From contig OZ037765.1 in NCBI GenBank assembly GCA_964035545.1, forward strand, positions 15,000,698 to 15,064,697: a DNA stretch of 64,000 nucleotides, in the 5' to 3' direction. The notes under the pieces were generated by a model. That model saw only the letters and a list, made by a program, of their open reading frames with translations, made no database searches and was not told the origin of the DNA. A program made the translations under genes and the position numbers. Within the stretch, counting starts at the first letter, position 1; every line of letters begins with the position of its first letter. Source of the DNA: Bugula neritina (lineage: Eukaryota > Bryozoa > Gymnolaemata > Cheilostomatida > Bugulidae). Of the stretch, positions 30,001 to 42,300 are shown piece after piece.

Positions 30001-32069
30001 GCATTTCCTGGATGATTGTGCGCTCCATGATTGAGAGACACACGGACCGTGGTGCTAACAGCAGACGCTTCAGAATTCTCGTTACTCTTGTGCTTAATTT
30101 GATCAGCTCTTGCTTTATTCTTGTTGGTATTACAATTGGTATGTGTATTAGTTTCAGCTGATTTGATGCACAATAATACATGGTGGGTTGTTTTATCACA
30201 GACTGAACAAGGGGTTCGGAAATTTGGACAGCACTTGGGCTTATGGGCACCCAAGCACCTAGCACATAGAGAATTAGTTTTTATTAACTTGTATCTTTCA
30301 TCTACAGACAACGCCAAGAAATTTCTGCACTCAACAAGACAATGACGCTCACTGCGATGAATAAAACAGTAATTCTCACTATCAATGGTTTTGCTATTAT
30401 TAGTAGACCTGTTACTACTAGACTTTGGGCCACTGCTTTCAGTGTGGAACGCTTTCACCTTCTGTTTATGCATACTGGAGGACTGCGGGTTTACGGTTTC
30501 TATGCGTCTGAGGGCTATCTGCCGTTCTTGCTCTAGAAACCTCATGAGGTGTGGGAATGGCTTGATTCTCTCCTCGTGAGTAAGTATGTGAAAGTGTCTA
30601 TCCCAGTCCCGTCTAATGCTTGTAGGTAATAGGTTTGCAAGAGTATCGACCTGTGGCAGCATAACAGTTTGCAACAGTCCCACTTCACCGAGTTGGCTGT
30701 ACGAACTTTCTACTGCATTGGCCATTTTGACGAGTTCTCGTGCATCGCCTTCTTTTACTGGCTTTAGTTCTTGTAGATTGTTGAAGACTGCTTGCACACT
30801 CATACTAGGATCATTGTAGACCTCTTCTAATCTACACATCATTCTCTCATAAGCTTGAGGCTGAGTTGCAAAGATTGGCTGAACCATCTCCAGAGCTTCG
30901 CCTGTGAGAAATTTTTTTAATTCACAAGCCCTATCGACATCATCGTAAAACATAGTGGCATACCTTAGCCACACTGACCTAAATTCCGGCCAATGGTATC
31001 TGGTGCCGTTAAATGGCTTGGGTTGTGAATGAGTTTTATGTATAGATGAATTGAAGTTATTTCCACCTGTATGTCTAGAGTCATAACTTATTTGACTAGT
31101 TCCATTAGGATAGCTATCATATGCATTGACAACCGAGGAAGTTGCGCCGCGAATCAAGGATTCCGAATGAGCTGCACGATCAGGACTACCATGTAGATCA
31201 CGTACTGAGAACGTAGAAAAACGAACATCTCTGACATTGGTACTTGCTATGACACCTGGATTTGATGCCAAAGCTTCACCGGATGTGTGATCTTCCCGTA
31301 GTACCTGCCTATCACTACCACTTGCTGTGATACCTGGATTTGGTGCAAGAGTAGCCTCATGTGTGCTAGGGTGTGATCTAGGAGAAAACAACTGACCCGA
31401 CGCGACCATAGTCGATGCATGACCCGCGCCGCTCGAAGGTGACCCCCCACCCATACCGCTCTCCACGAGACCGGACTGGACCACGGACGGATCAGATTCA
31501 CGGTGTTCGAAATTCATGCTCTGTGACTGAGCCCTTGACATAAGAGCAAACTTAGACATACAATAATCTAAAGATAAAATAACTTCGTCTAATTCTAATA
31601 ATAAATCAGAAAAACCTATGGTATCTGCCAAACTTTCTGAAAGAGCTACACATTTCCTATGATGTTCAGTGATAAGAGTATTGTCAGTACAATCAGCAAC
31701 TAATCCATTGGCTTTCTTAATTGCTAAAATAAGGCTGTGCTTGATTTTATAGAATTTGCTATGCCAAGTATTACAGTCAGAAATAGCTTTGTCATAACTA
31801 GCCTTTACAGCTTGATAGTACTCTACTGGACTCATCTTATTAACATAAGCAATGTCTTCCATAGACTCATCTGATGAAACGTATTCCAAAAAGTCATAAT
31901 GGATAGTTAGAAACTCTTGATATGTAGATTCAAGCTGAGATCGCAGGCATTCCACTTGTATAGAGTTGCTACTAGAGATTGCTGACTCTATGAGATTAGT
32001 TAGCATTGTTACCTTAGACCTCAGAGTAGTACGTTGCTTCTTGAGATTAACTATGTCCTGTCGGTCCAT
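27045..32069 (-). CDS. BEL/Pao polyprotein without RT: Gag, protease, RNase H remnant, integrase
   Basis: This is an uninterrupted frame of about 1674 codons. I start it at the ATG at 32069, about 65 nt inside the 5' LTR; the frame is open slightly further upstream, but only a TTG could start it there. In order: a coiled-coil-like N-terminus (1-190); a Ser/Gly-rich spacer; a DUF1759-type Gag core from K351 (KPFNGTRYHWPEF); Cys/His knuckles (about 565-625, CARCLGAHKPKCC and CSVC); a DUF1758-like protease with D712 (FFDGGSNASFIS); a Ser/Thr-rich linker (about 850-1022); an RNase H/A17-region remnant from C1024 to about 1150 (ADWLTRGKP visible); an integrase zinc motif (about 1295-1334); integrase D1367, D1432 and E1482 (D-x64-D-x49-E); and a DUF5641-like tail (about 1574-1640). 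RT, with its YxDD box, is absent, and N1069 stands where the family has an RNase H aspartate. The product should make particles and integrate DNA but could not copy RNA by itself. Confidence 0.92.
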   Translation of the reverse strand: MDRQDIVNLKKQRTTLRSKVTMLTNLIESAISSSNSIQVECLRSQLESTYQEFLTIHYDFLEYVSSDESMEDIAYVNKMSPVEYYQAVKASYDKAISDCNTWHSKFYKIKHSLILAIKKANGLVADCTDNTLITEHHRKCVALSESLADTIGFSDLLLELDEVILSLDYCMSKFALMSRAQSQSMNFEHRESDPSVVQSGLVESGMGGGSPSSGAGHASTMVASGQLFSPRSHPSTHEATLAPNPGITASGSDRQVLREDHTSGEALASNPGVIASTNVRDVRFSTFSVRDLHGSPDRAAHSESLIRGATSSVVNAYDSYPNGTSQISYDSRHTGGNNFNSSIHKTHSQPKPFNGTRYHWPEFRSVWLRYATMFYDDVDRACELKKFLTGEALEMVQPIFATQPQAYERMMCRLEEVYNDPSMSVQAVFNNLQELKPVKEGDARELVKMANAVESSYSQLGEVGLLQTVMLPQVDTLANLLPTSIRRDWDRHFHILTHEERIKPFPHLMRFLEQERQIALRRIETVNPQSSSMHKQKVKAFHTESSGPKSSSNRSTNNSKTIDSENYCFIHRSERHCLVECRNFLALSVDERYKLIKTNSLCARCLGAHKPKCCPNFRTPCSVCDKTTHHVLLCIKSAETNTHTNCNTNKNKARADQIKHKSNENSEASAVSTTVRVSLNHGAHNHPGNATVFAIQQAQVVGTSHTAIIFFDGGSNASFISERAAKAWGARQIDKVNLEMNTLGEHEVSETSTIYEVKLQTPKGRTFSILAYSLRKLTGAINRPLDANILKSLFPKVDTHKLLKKTGPIDLLIGNDLLGLHPKHQVDQAGPHLYVYSGPFGLCVQGSHPTLSNFSTLPSSSFHVQATMAHEKLEEVEFTQSIHNDTLNSCDFELSTVSTPTYSVNSPDASPSQFAKSFSRPQTIINYGESHTIATECGMIESADDSDPLQSPGDPDTESAGQIGSGQLNRSLEVNDSMSMSVEIKRKYEFTSSTSITQSTPVPANERAESKATAKGVNKATAKCRIAPIKQQLKIPQLELNAAVWSKRGRQVIKTEMRYEFEKVYQLINSKTVLKMFQKKSTRFHVYEGVRIGEIQGATNGDMSCWHWVSGKENTADWLTRGKPVNDIGPESEWWRGPNFLYLPEDQWDIKSPSDSNELVFGEKKIVYTVTASTEVQSFIKYENFSSLKSLTWTIARVCNIFKYKSFKGIQSDLITVEDLRQTKLYLLKQVQRTIDSELSKIKEKYTRLHPIKTESEVWIVGSRLLRHNPMTAIKTHTQSIFPTSHYFTYLAMRQAHINSYHRGRDATLARFREEFWTMQGSKVARGIVTSCQMCRLKQPRFTDQLMGSLPTERLTTGPPFNNVMIDLFGPYIVRGEKQTRTSSKAYEVIFTDISSRAAHIEAVFGYDSDSFLLALTRFVNIRGWPSKIYSDPGTQLAGAEKELKDMWRRMDKDSIKKTSAENGLQWEFGPGDSPWYQGAAESLIKAVKRCFTFSKSNRRLSPTEFLTICTEAANTLNERPLGLLPDSDSEINILTPNCQLIGRPFIKNPGNWNTDYSLRGRLALVNTVSDDFWRKWTELYAPTLIHHQKWHTPRRNFQVGDVVVVMDPNQLRNQYKLARVHQVYPSKDGVVRKVAFSYKNYKVAGKLRDYVGCKDNIITRSVHRLALLTEVNP
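29001..29523 (-). other. Ser/Thr-rich linker replacing RT and the first part of RNase H
   Basis: Upstream, the polyprotein ends its protease-side region with GLCVQGSHP (P849). Downstream, it resumes at CRIAPIKQQLKIPQLEL (C1024), which in related polyproteins lies inside the RNase H region, well after RT. The roughly 170 residues between are rich in Ser, Thr, Asp and Pro (for example STVSTPTYSVNSPDASPS) and show none of the RT blocks. Part of the linker may be natural spacer. The reading frame is kept across it, so this is an in-frame loss or replacement, not a frameshift. Confidence 0.85.
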
Positions 32070-32134
32070 GTCAGCCTCAGCAATATTGGTACTGTATCGG
32101 TTTGTGTTTGTGTCTGGTTGCAAGATATGTTTTA
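32070..32134 (-). other. BEL/Pao leader between 5' LTR and start codon
   Basis: About 65 bases separate the LTR end from the ATG at 32069. The tRNA primer-binding site should start at the LTR edge, usually with TGG. The bases here read TAAAACATATCTTGCAACC on the element strand, and I recognise no tRNA complement. A TGG lies 14 bases inside the LTR end (TGGCTAGTAGT), but the same bases also occur in the 3' LTR copy. Confidence 0.6.
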
Positions 32135-32543
32135 ACTACTAGCCAACTTGGCAACAGGTTTTCGAGTTTATTAACTGTCAAATCGTACCCTATAAAATGG
32201 GAAACATTAGAAATTGTATAAATAAGTAGTCACAATATAAATCAAAATTCAGAGGAACACTATGAATATTACAGAACCAAAAAATTGACATGAACTATTG
32301 TAATTCTAATAAACTTACAATATTGATGCGTGGATAAAAATCTTAGCCATCACAATACCGAAACCGATAGTTTATTCATACAAAGAGTGTAAATATGGCG
32401 GTTTGATCATGATACACTGACTCATGCAGTACAGTGAATGAACTAGCTCTGCCAGCTAATAGTAGCTTTGGTGAAAGCTTTTGAAGCTTGAAAGCTTTAA
32501 TGATTGGCTGCCTGCCAATACTTCTGGGTGGCATACCAATACA
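32135..32543 (-). promoter_or_regulatory. 5' LTR of the BEL/Pao element (promoter-bearing copy)
   Basis: This is an identical partner of 26407-26815 and lies upstream of the minus-strand polyprotein, so it should carry the promoter and transcription start. The AATAAA signals are at 32167-32172 and the equivalent of 26643-26648. The outer edge TGTATTGG meets satellite at 32544 (AACATACTG). No core promoter element can be named with confidence. Confidence 0.85.
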
Positions 32544-35081
32544 AACATACTGAAATACACTGTAACCTACTGAAATATGCTGTAGCACACTGAAATATAC
32601 TGCAACATACTGAAATATAATGCAAGTAACTACAACATACTGAAATACACTGTGACATACTGAGATACACTGCAACATACTGCAACATACTGAAATACAC
32701 TGTAACAGACTGAAATGTACTGTAACACACTGAAATATACTGCAACATGCTGAAATACACTGTAACATACTGAAATATACTGCAACATACTGCAACATAC
32801 CGAATTACACTGTAACAAACTGAAATACACTCCAACATACTACAACATACTGAAATACACTACAACACATTGAAGTAAACCTCAACATACTTAAATATAC
32901 GGTAACATACTGAAATATACTGTAACTCATTGAAAAACATTGCAACATACTGAAACATACTGAAATATGCTGTAGCACACTGAAATACACCGCAGTTCAA
33001 TAAAAAATAGTGTAATATACGGAAATGTACCGTAACATACTGAAATATACTGTAACAGACTGAAATGTACTGTAACAAACTGAAATATACTGCAACATGC
33101 TGAAATACACTGTAACATAATGAAATATACTCCAACACACTGCAACATACCGAATTACACTGTAACAAACTGAAATACACTCCAACATACTACAACATAC
33201 TGAAATACACTGTAACATATTGAAATACACCGCAACACATTGAAATATACTGCAACATACCGAAATATATGGTAAACTACTGAATTATACTGTAACACAT
33301 TGAAACTTACCGCAAAATACTAAAATACACTGCAACACACTGAAGTATACTGTAATATATAGAAATGTACTGTAAAATACTTAAACATACGACAACATAC
33401 CAAAAAACATACTGCAACATACTGCAATATCCTGAAATATACTTCAACATACTGAAACATACCTAAAAACATTGAAATATACTGAAATACAGTGTAGGAT
33501 ATTGAAATACACTGCAACAATTTGGAATATACAGCAACATACCGAAATATATGGTAACCTACTGAAATATGTTGCAAACTACTGAAATATACTGCAACAT
33601 ACTGCAACATAATGAAATATACTATAACACATTGGAATAAACTGCAAAATACTGAAATATACTGTAACATACTGAAACATACTGCAACATACCGAAATAT
33701 ACTGTAACATACTGAAATATACTGCAAGATACTGCAATATACTGAAATACACTGTAACCTACTGAAATACACTGCAACATACTACAACATACTGAAATAC
33801 ACTGTAACATTATGAATTACACGGCAACACATTGAAAAATACTGCAACACACTGAAACATACGGCAACATACTTAAATATATGGTAAACAGCTGAAATAT
33901 ACTGTAACACATCGAAAAATACTGCAACATACTGAAATATACTGTATCACACTGAAATATACTGCAACATAATAAAATACATTGTAACATACTGAGGTAC
34001 ACTGCAACATACTGCAACATACTGAAATACACTGTGACATACTGAGATACACTGCAACATACTGCAACATACTGCAACCTACTGCAACATACTGAAATAC
34101 ACTGTAACAGACTGAAATGTACTGTAACACACTGACATATACTGCAACACATTGAAATATACCGCAACATACTGAAATATGCTGTAGCACACTGAAATAC
34201 ACTGCAACTCACTATAATATAGTGTAATATACAGAAATGTACTGTAACATACTGAAATATACTGTAACATACTGAAATCTACTGCAACATACTGAAGTAC
34301 ACTGCAACATACTGCAACATACTGAAATACACTGTAACATATTGAAATACACGACAACACATTGAAATATACTGCAACACACTGAAGGATACGGCGACAT
34401 ACTGAAATATACTGCGACACATTGAAATATACTGCAACATACTGAAATACGCTGTAGCATACTGAAATATACTGTAACACACTGTAAAATACTGCAACAT
34501 ACTGCAACATACTGACATACACTGGAACATACTGAAATACACTGCAACATACTACAACATACTGAAATACACTGTACCCTACTGAAATATGCTGTAGCAC
34601 ACTGAAATATACTGCAACATACTGAAATATAATGCAAGTTACTACAACATACTGAAATACACTGTGACATACTGAGATACACTGCAACATACTGCAACAT
34701 ACTGCAACATACTGAAATACACTGTAACCTACTGAAATACACTGCGACATACTACAACATACTGAAATACACTGTAACATTATGAATTACACTGCAACAC
34801 ATTGAAAAATACTGCAACACACTGAAACATACGGCAACATACTGAAATATATGGTAAACAACTGAAATATACTGTAATACATCGAAAAATACTGCAACAT
34901 ACTGAAATATACTGTAACACACTGAAATATACTGCAACATAATAAAATACATTGTAACATACTGAGGTATACTGCAACATACTGCAACATACTGCAACAT
35001 ACTGAAATACACTGTAACATACTGAAATACACTGCAACATACTGCAACATACTGAAATACATTGGAACATATTGAAACACA

Positions 35082-38000
35082 CTACAACACATTAAAATAT
35101 ACTGCAACACACTGAAACATACGGCAACATACTGAAATATACTGCAAAACATTGAAATATACTGCTACATACTGAAACATGCTGTAGCATACTGAAATAC
35201 ACTGCAACACACTGAAGTATACTGTAATATACAGAAATGTTCTGTAACATACTGAAAGGTACGTCAACATACTGAAATGTACTCCAACGTGCTGAACTAT
35301 ACTGTAACATACTGAAATACACTGTAATATACTGAATTAAACTGCAACATACTGCAACATACAGAAATAAGCTGTAACATATTGAAATACACCACAACAT
35401 ATTGTAATATACTGCAACATACTGAACCATACGGCAACATACTGAAATATACTGCAACACATTGAATCATACTGCAACATAGTCAAATATAATGCAAGAT
35501 ACTGTAACATTCTGAAAAACACTGTGACATACTGAAATACACTGCATCATACTGCAACATACTGCAACATACTGAAATACACTGCAACACATTGAAGTAA
35601 ACCGCAACATACTTAAATATACGGTAACATACTGAAATATACTGTAACTCATTGAAAAACATTGCAACATACTGAAACATACTGAAATATGCTGTAGCAC
35701 ACTGAAATACACCGCAGTTCAATAAAAAATAGTGTAATATACGGAAATGTACCGTAACATACTGAAATATACTGTAACAGACTGAAATGTACTGTAACAA
35801 ACTGAAATATACTGCAACATGCTGAAATACACTGTAACATAATGAAATATACTGCAACATACTGCAACATACCGAATTACACTGTAACAAACTGAAATAC
35901 ACTCCAACATACTACAACATACTGAAATACACTGTAACATATTGAAATACACCGCAACACATTGAAATATACTGCAACATACCGAAATATATGGTAAACT
36001 ACTGAACTATACTGTAACACATTGAAACTTACCGCAAAATACTAAAATACACTGCAACACACTGAAGTATACTGTAATATATAGAAATGTACTGTAAAAT
36101 ACTTAAACATACGACAACATACCAAAAAACATACTGCAACATACTGAATTACACTGCAATATCCTGAAATATACTTCAACATACTGAAATATACCTAAAA
36201 ACATTGAAATATACTGAAATACAGTGTAGGATATTGAAATACACTGCAACAATTTGGAATATACAGCAACATACCGAAATATATGGTAACCTACTGAAAT
36301 ATGTTGCAAACTACTGAAATATACTGCAACATACTGCAACATAATGAAATATACTACAACATATTGAAATACACTGTAACACATTGAAATATACTGCAAC
36401 ACACTGAAACATACGGCAACATATTGAAATATACTGTAACATACTGAAATATACTGCAAGATACTGCAATATACTGAAATACACTGTAACATACTGAAAT
36501 ACACTGCAAAATACTGCAACATACTGGCATACACTGGAACATACTGAAATACACTGCAACATACTACAACATACTGAAATACACTGTAACCTACTGAAAT
36601 ATGCTGTAGCACACTGAAATATACTGCAACATACTGAAATATAATGCAAGTTACTACAACATACTGAAATACACTGTGACATACTGAAATACACTGCAAC
36701 ATACTGCAAGAATCTGCAACATACTGAAATACACTGTAACATATTGAAATACACTGCAAAACCTTGAAATATACTGCAACACACTGAAGGATACGGCAAC
36801 ATACTGAAATATACTGTGACACATTTAAATGTACTGCAACGTACTGAAATATGCTGTAGCATACTGAAATATACTGTAACACACTGTAATATACTGCAAC
36901 ATACTGCAACATACTGACATATACTGGAACATACTGAAATAAACTCCAACATACTACAACATACTGAAATACACTGTAACCTACTGAAATATGCTGTAGC
37001 ACACTGAAATATACTGCAACATACTGAAATATAATGCAAGTAACTACAACATACTGAAAAACACTGTGACATACTGAGATACACTGCAACATACTGCAAC
37101 ATACTGAAATACACTGTAACAGACTGAAATGTACTGTAACACACTGAAATATACTGCAACATGCTGAAATACACTGTAACATACTGAAATGTACTGCAAC
37201 ATACTGCAACATGCCGAATTACACTGTAACAAACTGAAATACACTCCAACATACTACAACATACTGAAATACACTGCAACACATTGAAGTAAACCGCAAC
37301 ATACTTAAATATACGGTAACATACTGAAATATACTGTAACTCATTGAAAAACATTGCAACATACTGAAACATACTGAAATATGCTGTAGCACACTGAAAT
37401 ACACCGCAATTCAATAAAAAATAGTGTAATATACGGAAATGTACCGTAACATACTGAAATATACTGTAACAGACTGAAATGTACTGTAACAAACTGAAAT
37501 ATACTGCAACATGCTGAAATACACTGTAACATAATGAAATATACTGCAACATACTGCAACATACCGACTTACACTGTAACAAACTGAAATACACTCCAAC
37601 ATACTACAACATACTGAAATACACTGTAACATATTGAAATACACCGCAACACATTGAAATATACTGCAACATACCGAAATATATGGTAAACTACTGAATT
37701 ATACTGTAACACATTGAAACTTACCGCAAAATACTAAAATACACTGCAACACACTGAAGTATACTGTAATATATAGAAATGTACTGTAAAATACTTAAAC
37801 ATACGACAACATACCAAAAAACATACTGCAACATACTGAATTACACTGCAATATCCTGAAATATACTTCAACATACTGAAACATACCTAAAAACATTGAA
37901 ATATACTGAAATACAGTGTAGGATATTGAAATACACTGCAACAATTTGGAATATACAGCAACATACCGAAATATATGGTAACCTACTGAAATATGTTGCA

Positions 38001-39305
38001 AACTACTGAAATATACTGCAACATACTGCAACATAATGAAATATACTGTAACACATTGGAATAAACTGCAAAATACTGAAATATACTGTAACATACTGAA
38101 ACATACTGCAACATACCGAAATATACTGTAACATACTGAAATATACTGCAAGATACTGCAATATACTGAAATACACTGTAACATACTGAAATACACTGCA
38201 ACATACTGCAACATACTGACATACACTGGAACATACTGAAATACACTGCAACATGCTACAACATACTGAAATACGCTGTAACCTACTGAAATATGCTGTA
38301 GCACACTGAAATATACTGCAACATACTGAAATATAATGCAAGTTACTACAACATACTGAAATACACTGTGACATACTGAAATACACTGCAACATACTGCA
38401 AGAAACTGCAACATACTGAAATACACTGTAACATATTGAAATACACTGCAAAACCTTGAAATATACTGCAACACACTGAAGGATACGGCAACATACTGAA
38501 ATATACTCTGACACATTAAAATGTACTGCAACATACTGAAATATGCTGTAGCATACTGAAATATACTGTAACACACTGTAATATACTGCAACATACTGCA
38601 ACATACTGACATATACTGGAACATACTGAAATAAACTCCAACATACTACAACATACTGAAATACACTGTAACCTACTGAAATATGCTGTAGCACACTGAA
38701 ATATACTGCAACATACTGAAATATAATGCAAGTAACTACAACATACTGAAATACACTGTGACATACTGAGATACACTGCAACATACTGCAACATACTGAA
38801 ATACACTGTAACAGACTGAAATGTACTGTAACACACTGAAATATACTGCAACATGCTGAAATACACTGTAACATACTGAAATATACTGCAACATACTGCA
38901 ACATACCGAATTACACCGTAACAAACTGAAATACACTCCAACATACTACAACATACTGAAATACACTGTAACATATTGAAATACATCGCAACACATTGAA
39001 ATATACTGCAACACACTGAAATATACTGTAACACACTTTAATATACTGCAACATACTGCAACATACTGACATACACTGGAACATACTGAAATACACTCCA
39101 ACATACTACAACATACTGAAATACACTGTAACCTACTGAAATATGCTGTAGCACACTGAAATATACTGCAACATAATAAAATACATTGTAACATACTGAG
39201 GTATACTGCAACATACTGCAACATACTGAAATACACTGTAACATACTGAAATACACTGCAACATACTGCAACATACTGAAATACATTGGAACATATTGAA
39301 ACACA
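35082..39305. repeat. Higher-order repeat copy 1
   Basis: 4224 bp; phase chosen at the TACTACAACACATTAAAATAT unit. It carries the common ATTGAATCAT variant near 35461, the full-length 20-bp unit pair before ATACATTGG (39261-39286), and the ancestral-looking ATACCGAATTACACCG. Confidence 0.85.
36940..36975. other. Unoccupied paralogue of the BEL/Pao insertion site
   Basis: Left of the element, CTCCAACATACTAC (ending at 26411) equals the sequence ending at 36957. Right of it, AACATACTGAAATACACTG (starting at 32544) equals the sequence starting at 36958. Similarity extends outward for about 1.9 kb to the left and about 1.2 kb to the right, so the match is not a chance hit on the satellite unit. 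Confidence 0.85.
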
Positions 39306-42300
39306 CTACAACACATTAAAATATACTGCAACACACTGAAACATACGGCAACATACTGAAATATACTGCAAAACATTGAAATATACTGCTACATACTGAA
39401 ACATGCTGTAGCATACTGAAATACACTGCAACACACTGAAGTATACTGTAATATACAGAAATGTTCTGTAACATACTGAAAGGTACGTCAACATACTGAA
39501 ATGTACTCCAACGTGCTGAACTATACTGTAACATACTGAAATACACTGTAATATACTGAATTAAACTGCAACATACTGCAACATACAGAAATAAGCTGTA
39601 ACATATTGAAATACACCACAACATATTGTAATATACTGCAACATACTGAACCATACGGCAACATACTGAAATATACTGCAACACATTGAGTCATACTGCA
39701 ACATAGTCAAATATAATGCAAGATACTGTAACATTCTGAAAAACACTGTGACATACTGAAATACACTGCATCATACTGCAACATACTGCAACATACTGAA
39801 ATACACTGCAACACATTGAAGTAAACCGCAACATACTTAAATATACGGTAACATACTGAAATATACTGTAACTCATTGAAAAACATTGCAACATACTGAA
39901 ACATACTGAAATATGCTGTAGCACACTGAAATACACCGCAGTTCAATAAAAAATAGTGTAATATACGGAAATGTACCGTAACATACTGAAATATACTGTA
40001 ACAGACTGAAATGTACTGTAACAAACTGAAATATACTGCAACATGCTGAAATACACTGTAACATAATGAAATATACTGCAACATACTGCAACATACCGAA
40101 TTACACTGTAACAAACTGAAATACACTCCAACATACTACAACATACTGAAATACACTGTAACATATTGAAATACACCGCAACACATTGAAATATACTGCA
40201 ACATACCGAAATATATGGTAAACTACTGAACTATACTGTAACACATTGAAACTTACCGCAAAATACTAAAATACACTGCAACACACTGAAGTATACTGTA
40301 ATATATAGAAATGTACTGTAAAATACTTAAACATACGACAACATACCAAAAAACATACTGCAACATACTGAATTACACTGCAATATCCTGAAATATACTT
40401 CAACATACTGAAATATACCTAAAAACATTGAAATATACTGAAATACAGTGTAGGATATTGAAATACACTGCAACAATTTGGAATATACAGCAACATACCG
40501 AAATATATGGTAACCTACTGAAATATGTTGCAAACTACTGAAATATACTGCAACATACTGCAACATAATGAAATATACTACAACATATTGAAATACACTG
40601 TAACACATTGAAATATACTGCAACACACTGAAACATACGGCAACATATTGAAATATACTGTAACATACTGAAATATACTGCAAGATACTGCAATATACTG
40701 AAATACACTGTAACATACTGAAATACACTGCAACATACTGCAACATACTGGCATACACTGGAACATACTGAAATACACTGCAACATACTACAACATACTG
40801 AAATACACTGTAACCTACTGAAATATGCTGTAGCACACTGAAATATACTGCAACATACTGAAATATAATGCAAGTTACTACAACATACTGAAATACACTG
40901 TGACATACTGAAATACACTGCAACATACTGCAAGAATCTGCAACATACTGAAATACACTGTAACATATTGAAATACACTGCAAAACCTTGAAATATACTG
41001 CAACACACTGAAGGATACGGCAACATACTGAAATATACTGTGACACATTTAAATGTACTGCAACGTACTGAAATATGCTGTAGCATACTGAAATATACTG
41101 TAACACACTGTAATATACTGCAACATACTGCAACATACTGACATATACTGGAACATACTGAAATAAACTCCAACATACTACAACATACTGAAATACACTG
41201 TAACCTACTGAAATATGCTGTAGCACACTGAAATATACTGCAACATACTGAAATATAATGCAAGTAACTACAACATACTGAAAAACACTGTGACATACTG
41301 AGATACACTGCAACATACTGCAACATACTGAAATACACTGTAACAGACTGAAATGTACTGTAACACACTGAAATATACTGCAACATGCTGAAATACACTG
41401 TAACATACTGAAATGTACTGCAACATACTGCAACATGCCGAATTACACTGTAACAAACTGAAATACACTCCAACATACTACAACATACTGAAATACACTG
41501 CAACACATTGAAGTAAACCGCAACATACTTAAATATACGGTAACATACTGAAATATACTGTAACTCATTGAAAAACATTGCAACATACTGAAACATACTG
41601 AAATATGCTGTAGCACACTGAAATACACCGCAATTCAATAAAAAATAGTGTAATATACGGAAATGTACCGTAACATACTGAAATATACTGTAACAGACTG
41701 AAATGTACTGTAACAAACTGAAATATACTGCAACATGCTGAAATACACTGTAACATAATGAAATATACTGCAACATACTGCAACATACCGACTTACACTG
41801 TAACAAACTGAAATACACTCCAACATACTACAACATACTGAAATACACTGTAACATATTGAAATACACCGCAACACATTGAAATATACTGCAACATACCG
41901 AAATATATGGTAAACTACTGAATTATACTGTAACACATTGAAACTTACCGCAAAATACTAAAATACACTGCAACACACTGAAGTATACTGTAATATATAG
42001 AAATGTACTGTAAAATACTTAAACATACGACAACATACCAAAAAACATACTGCAACATACTGAATTACACTGCAATATCCTGAAATATACTTCAACATAC
42101 TGAAACATACCTAAAAACATTGAAATATACTGAAATACAGTGTAGGATATTGAAATACACTGCAACAATTTGGAATATACAGCAACATACCGAAATATAT
42201 GGTAACCTACTGAAATATGTTGCAAACTACTGAAATATACTGCAACATACTGCAACATAATGAAATATACTGTAACACATTGGAATAAACTGCAAAATAC

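Larger units (their letters stand above)
26407..32543 (-). mobile_element. BEL/Pao LTR retrotransposon lacking its RT domain
   Basis: Two direct 409-bp LTRs enclose one long minus-strand polyprotein frame with Gag, zinc-knuckle, aspartic protease, RNase H remnant and BEL/Pao-type integrase. The order Gag-protease-(RT)-RNase H-integrase in one frame is diagnostic of BEL/Pao. RT itself is absent. By eye I find no difference between the LTRs, which implies recent integration or recent conversion. Left flank (ending CCAACATACTAC at 26411) and right flank (starting AACATACTG at 32544) abut exactly in the empty paralogue at 36957/36958. AACAT is present outside both ends and could be a 5-bp target duplication, but only if one 10-bp satellite unit was also lost. 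The terminal limits carry about 5 bp of ambiguity because ACTAC is shared by flank and interior. Confidence 0.93.

Noticed and set aside
28629-30819. Several plus-strand frames of 60-110 codons inside the BEL/Pao polyprotein
   Set aside because: They are antisense shadows of the long minus-strand coding frame.
32070-32123. Extending the polyprotein 18 codons upstream to a TTG
   Set aside because: TTG is an unlikely start in an animal element; the ATG at 32069 leaves a plausible leader after the LTR.
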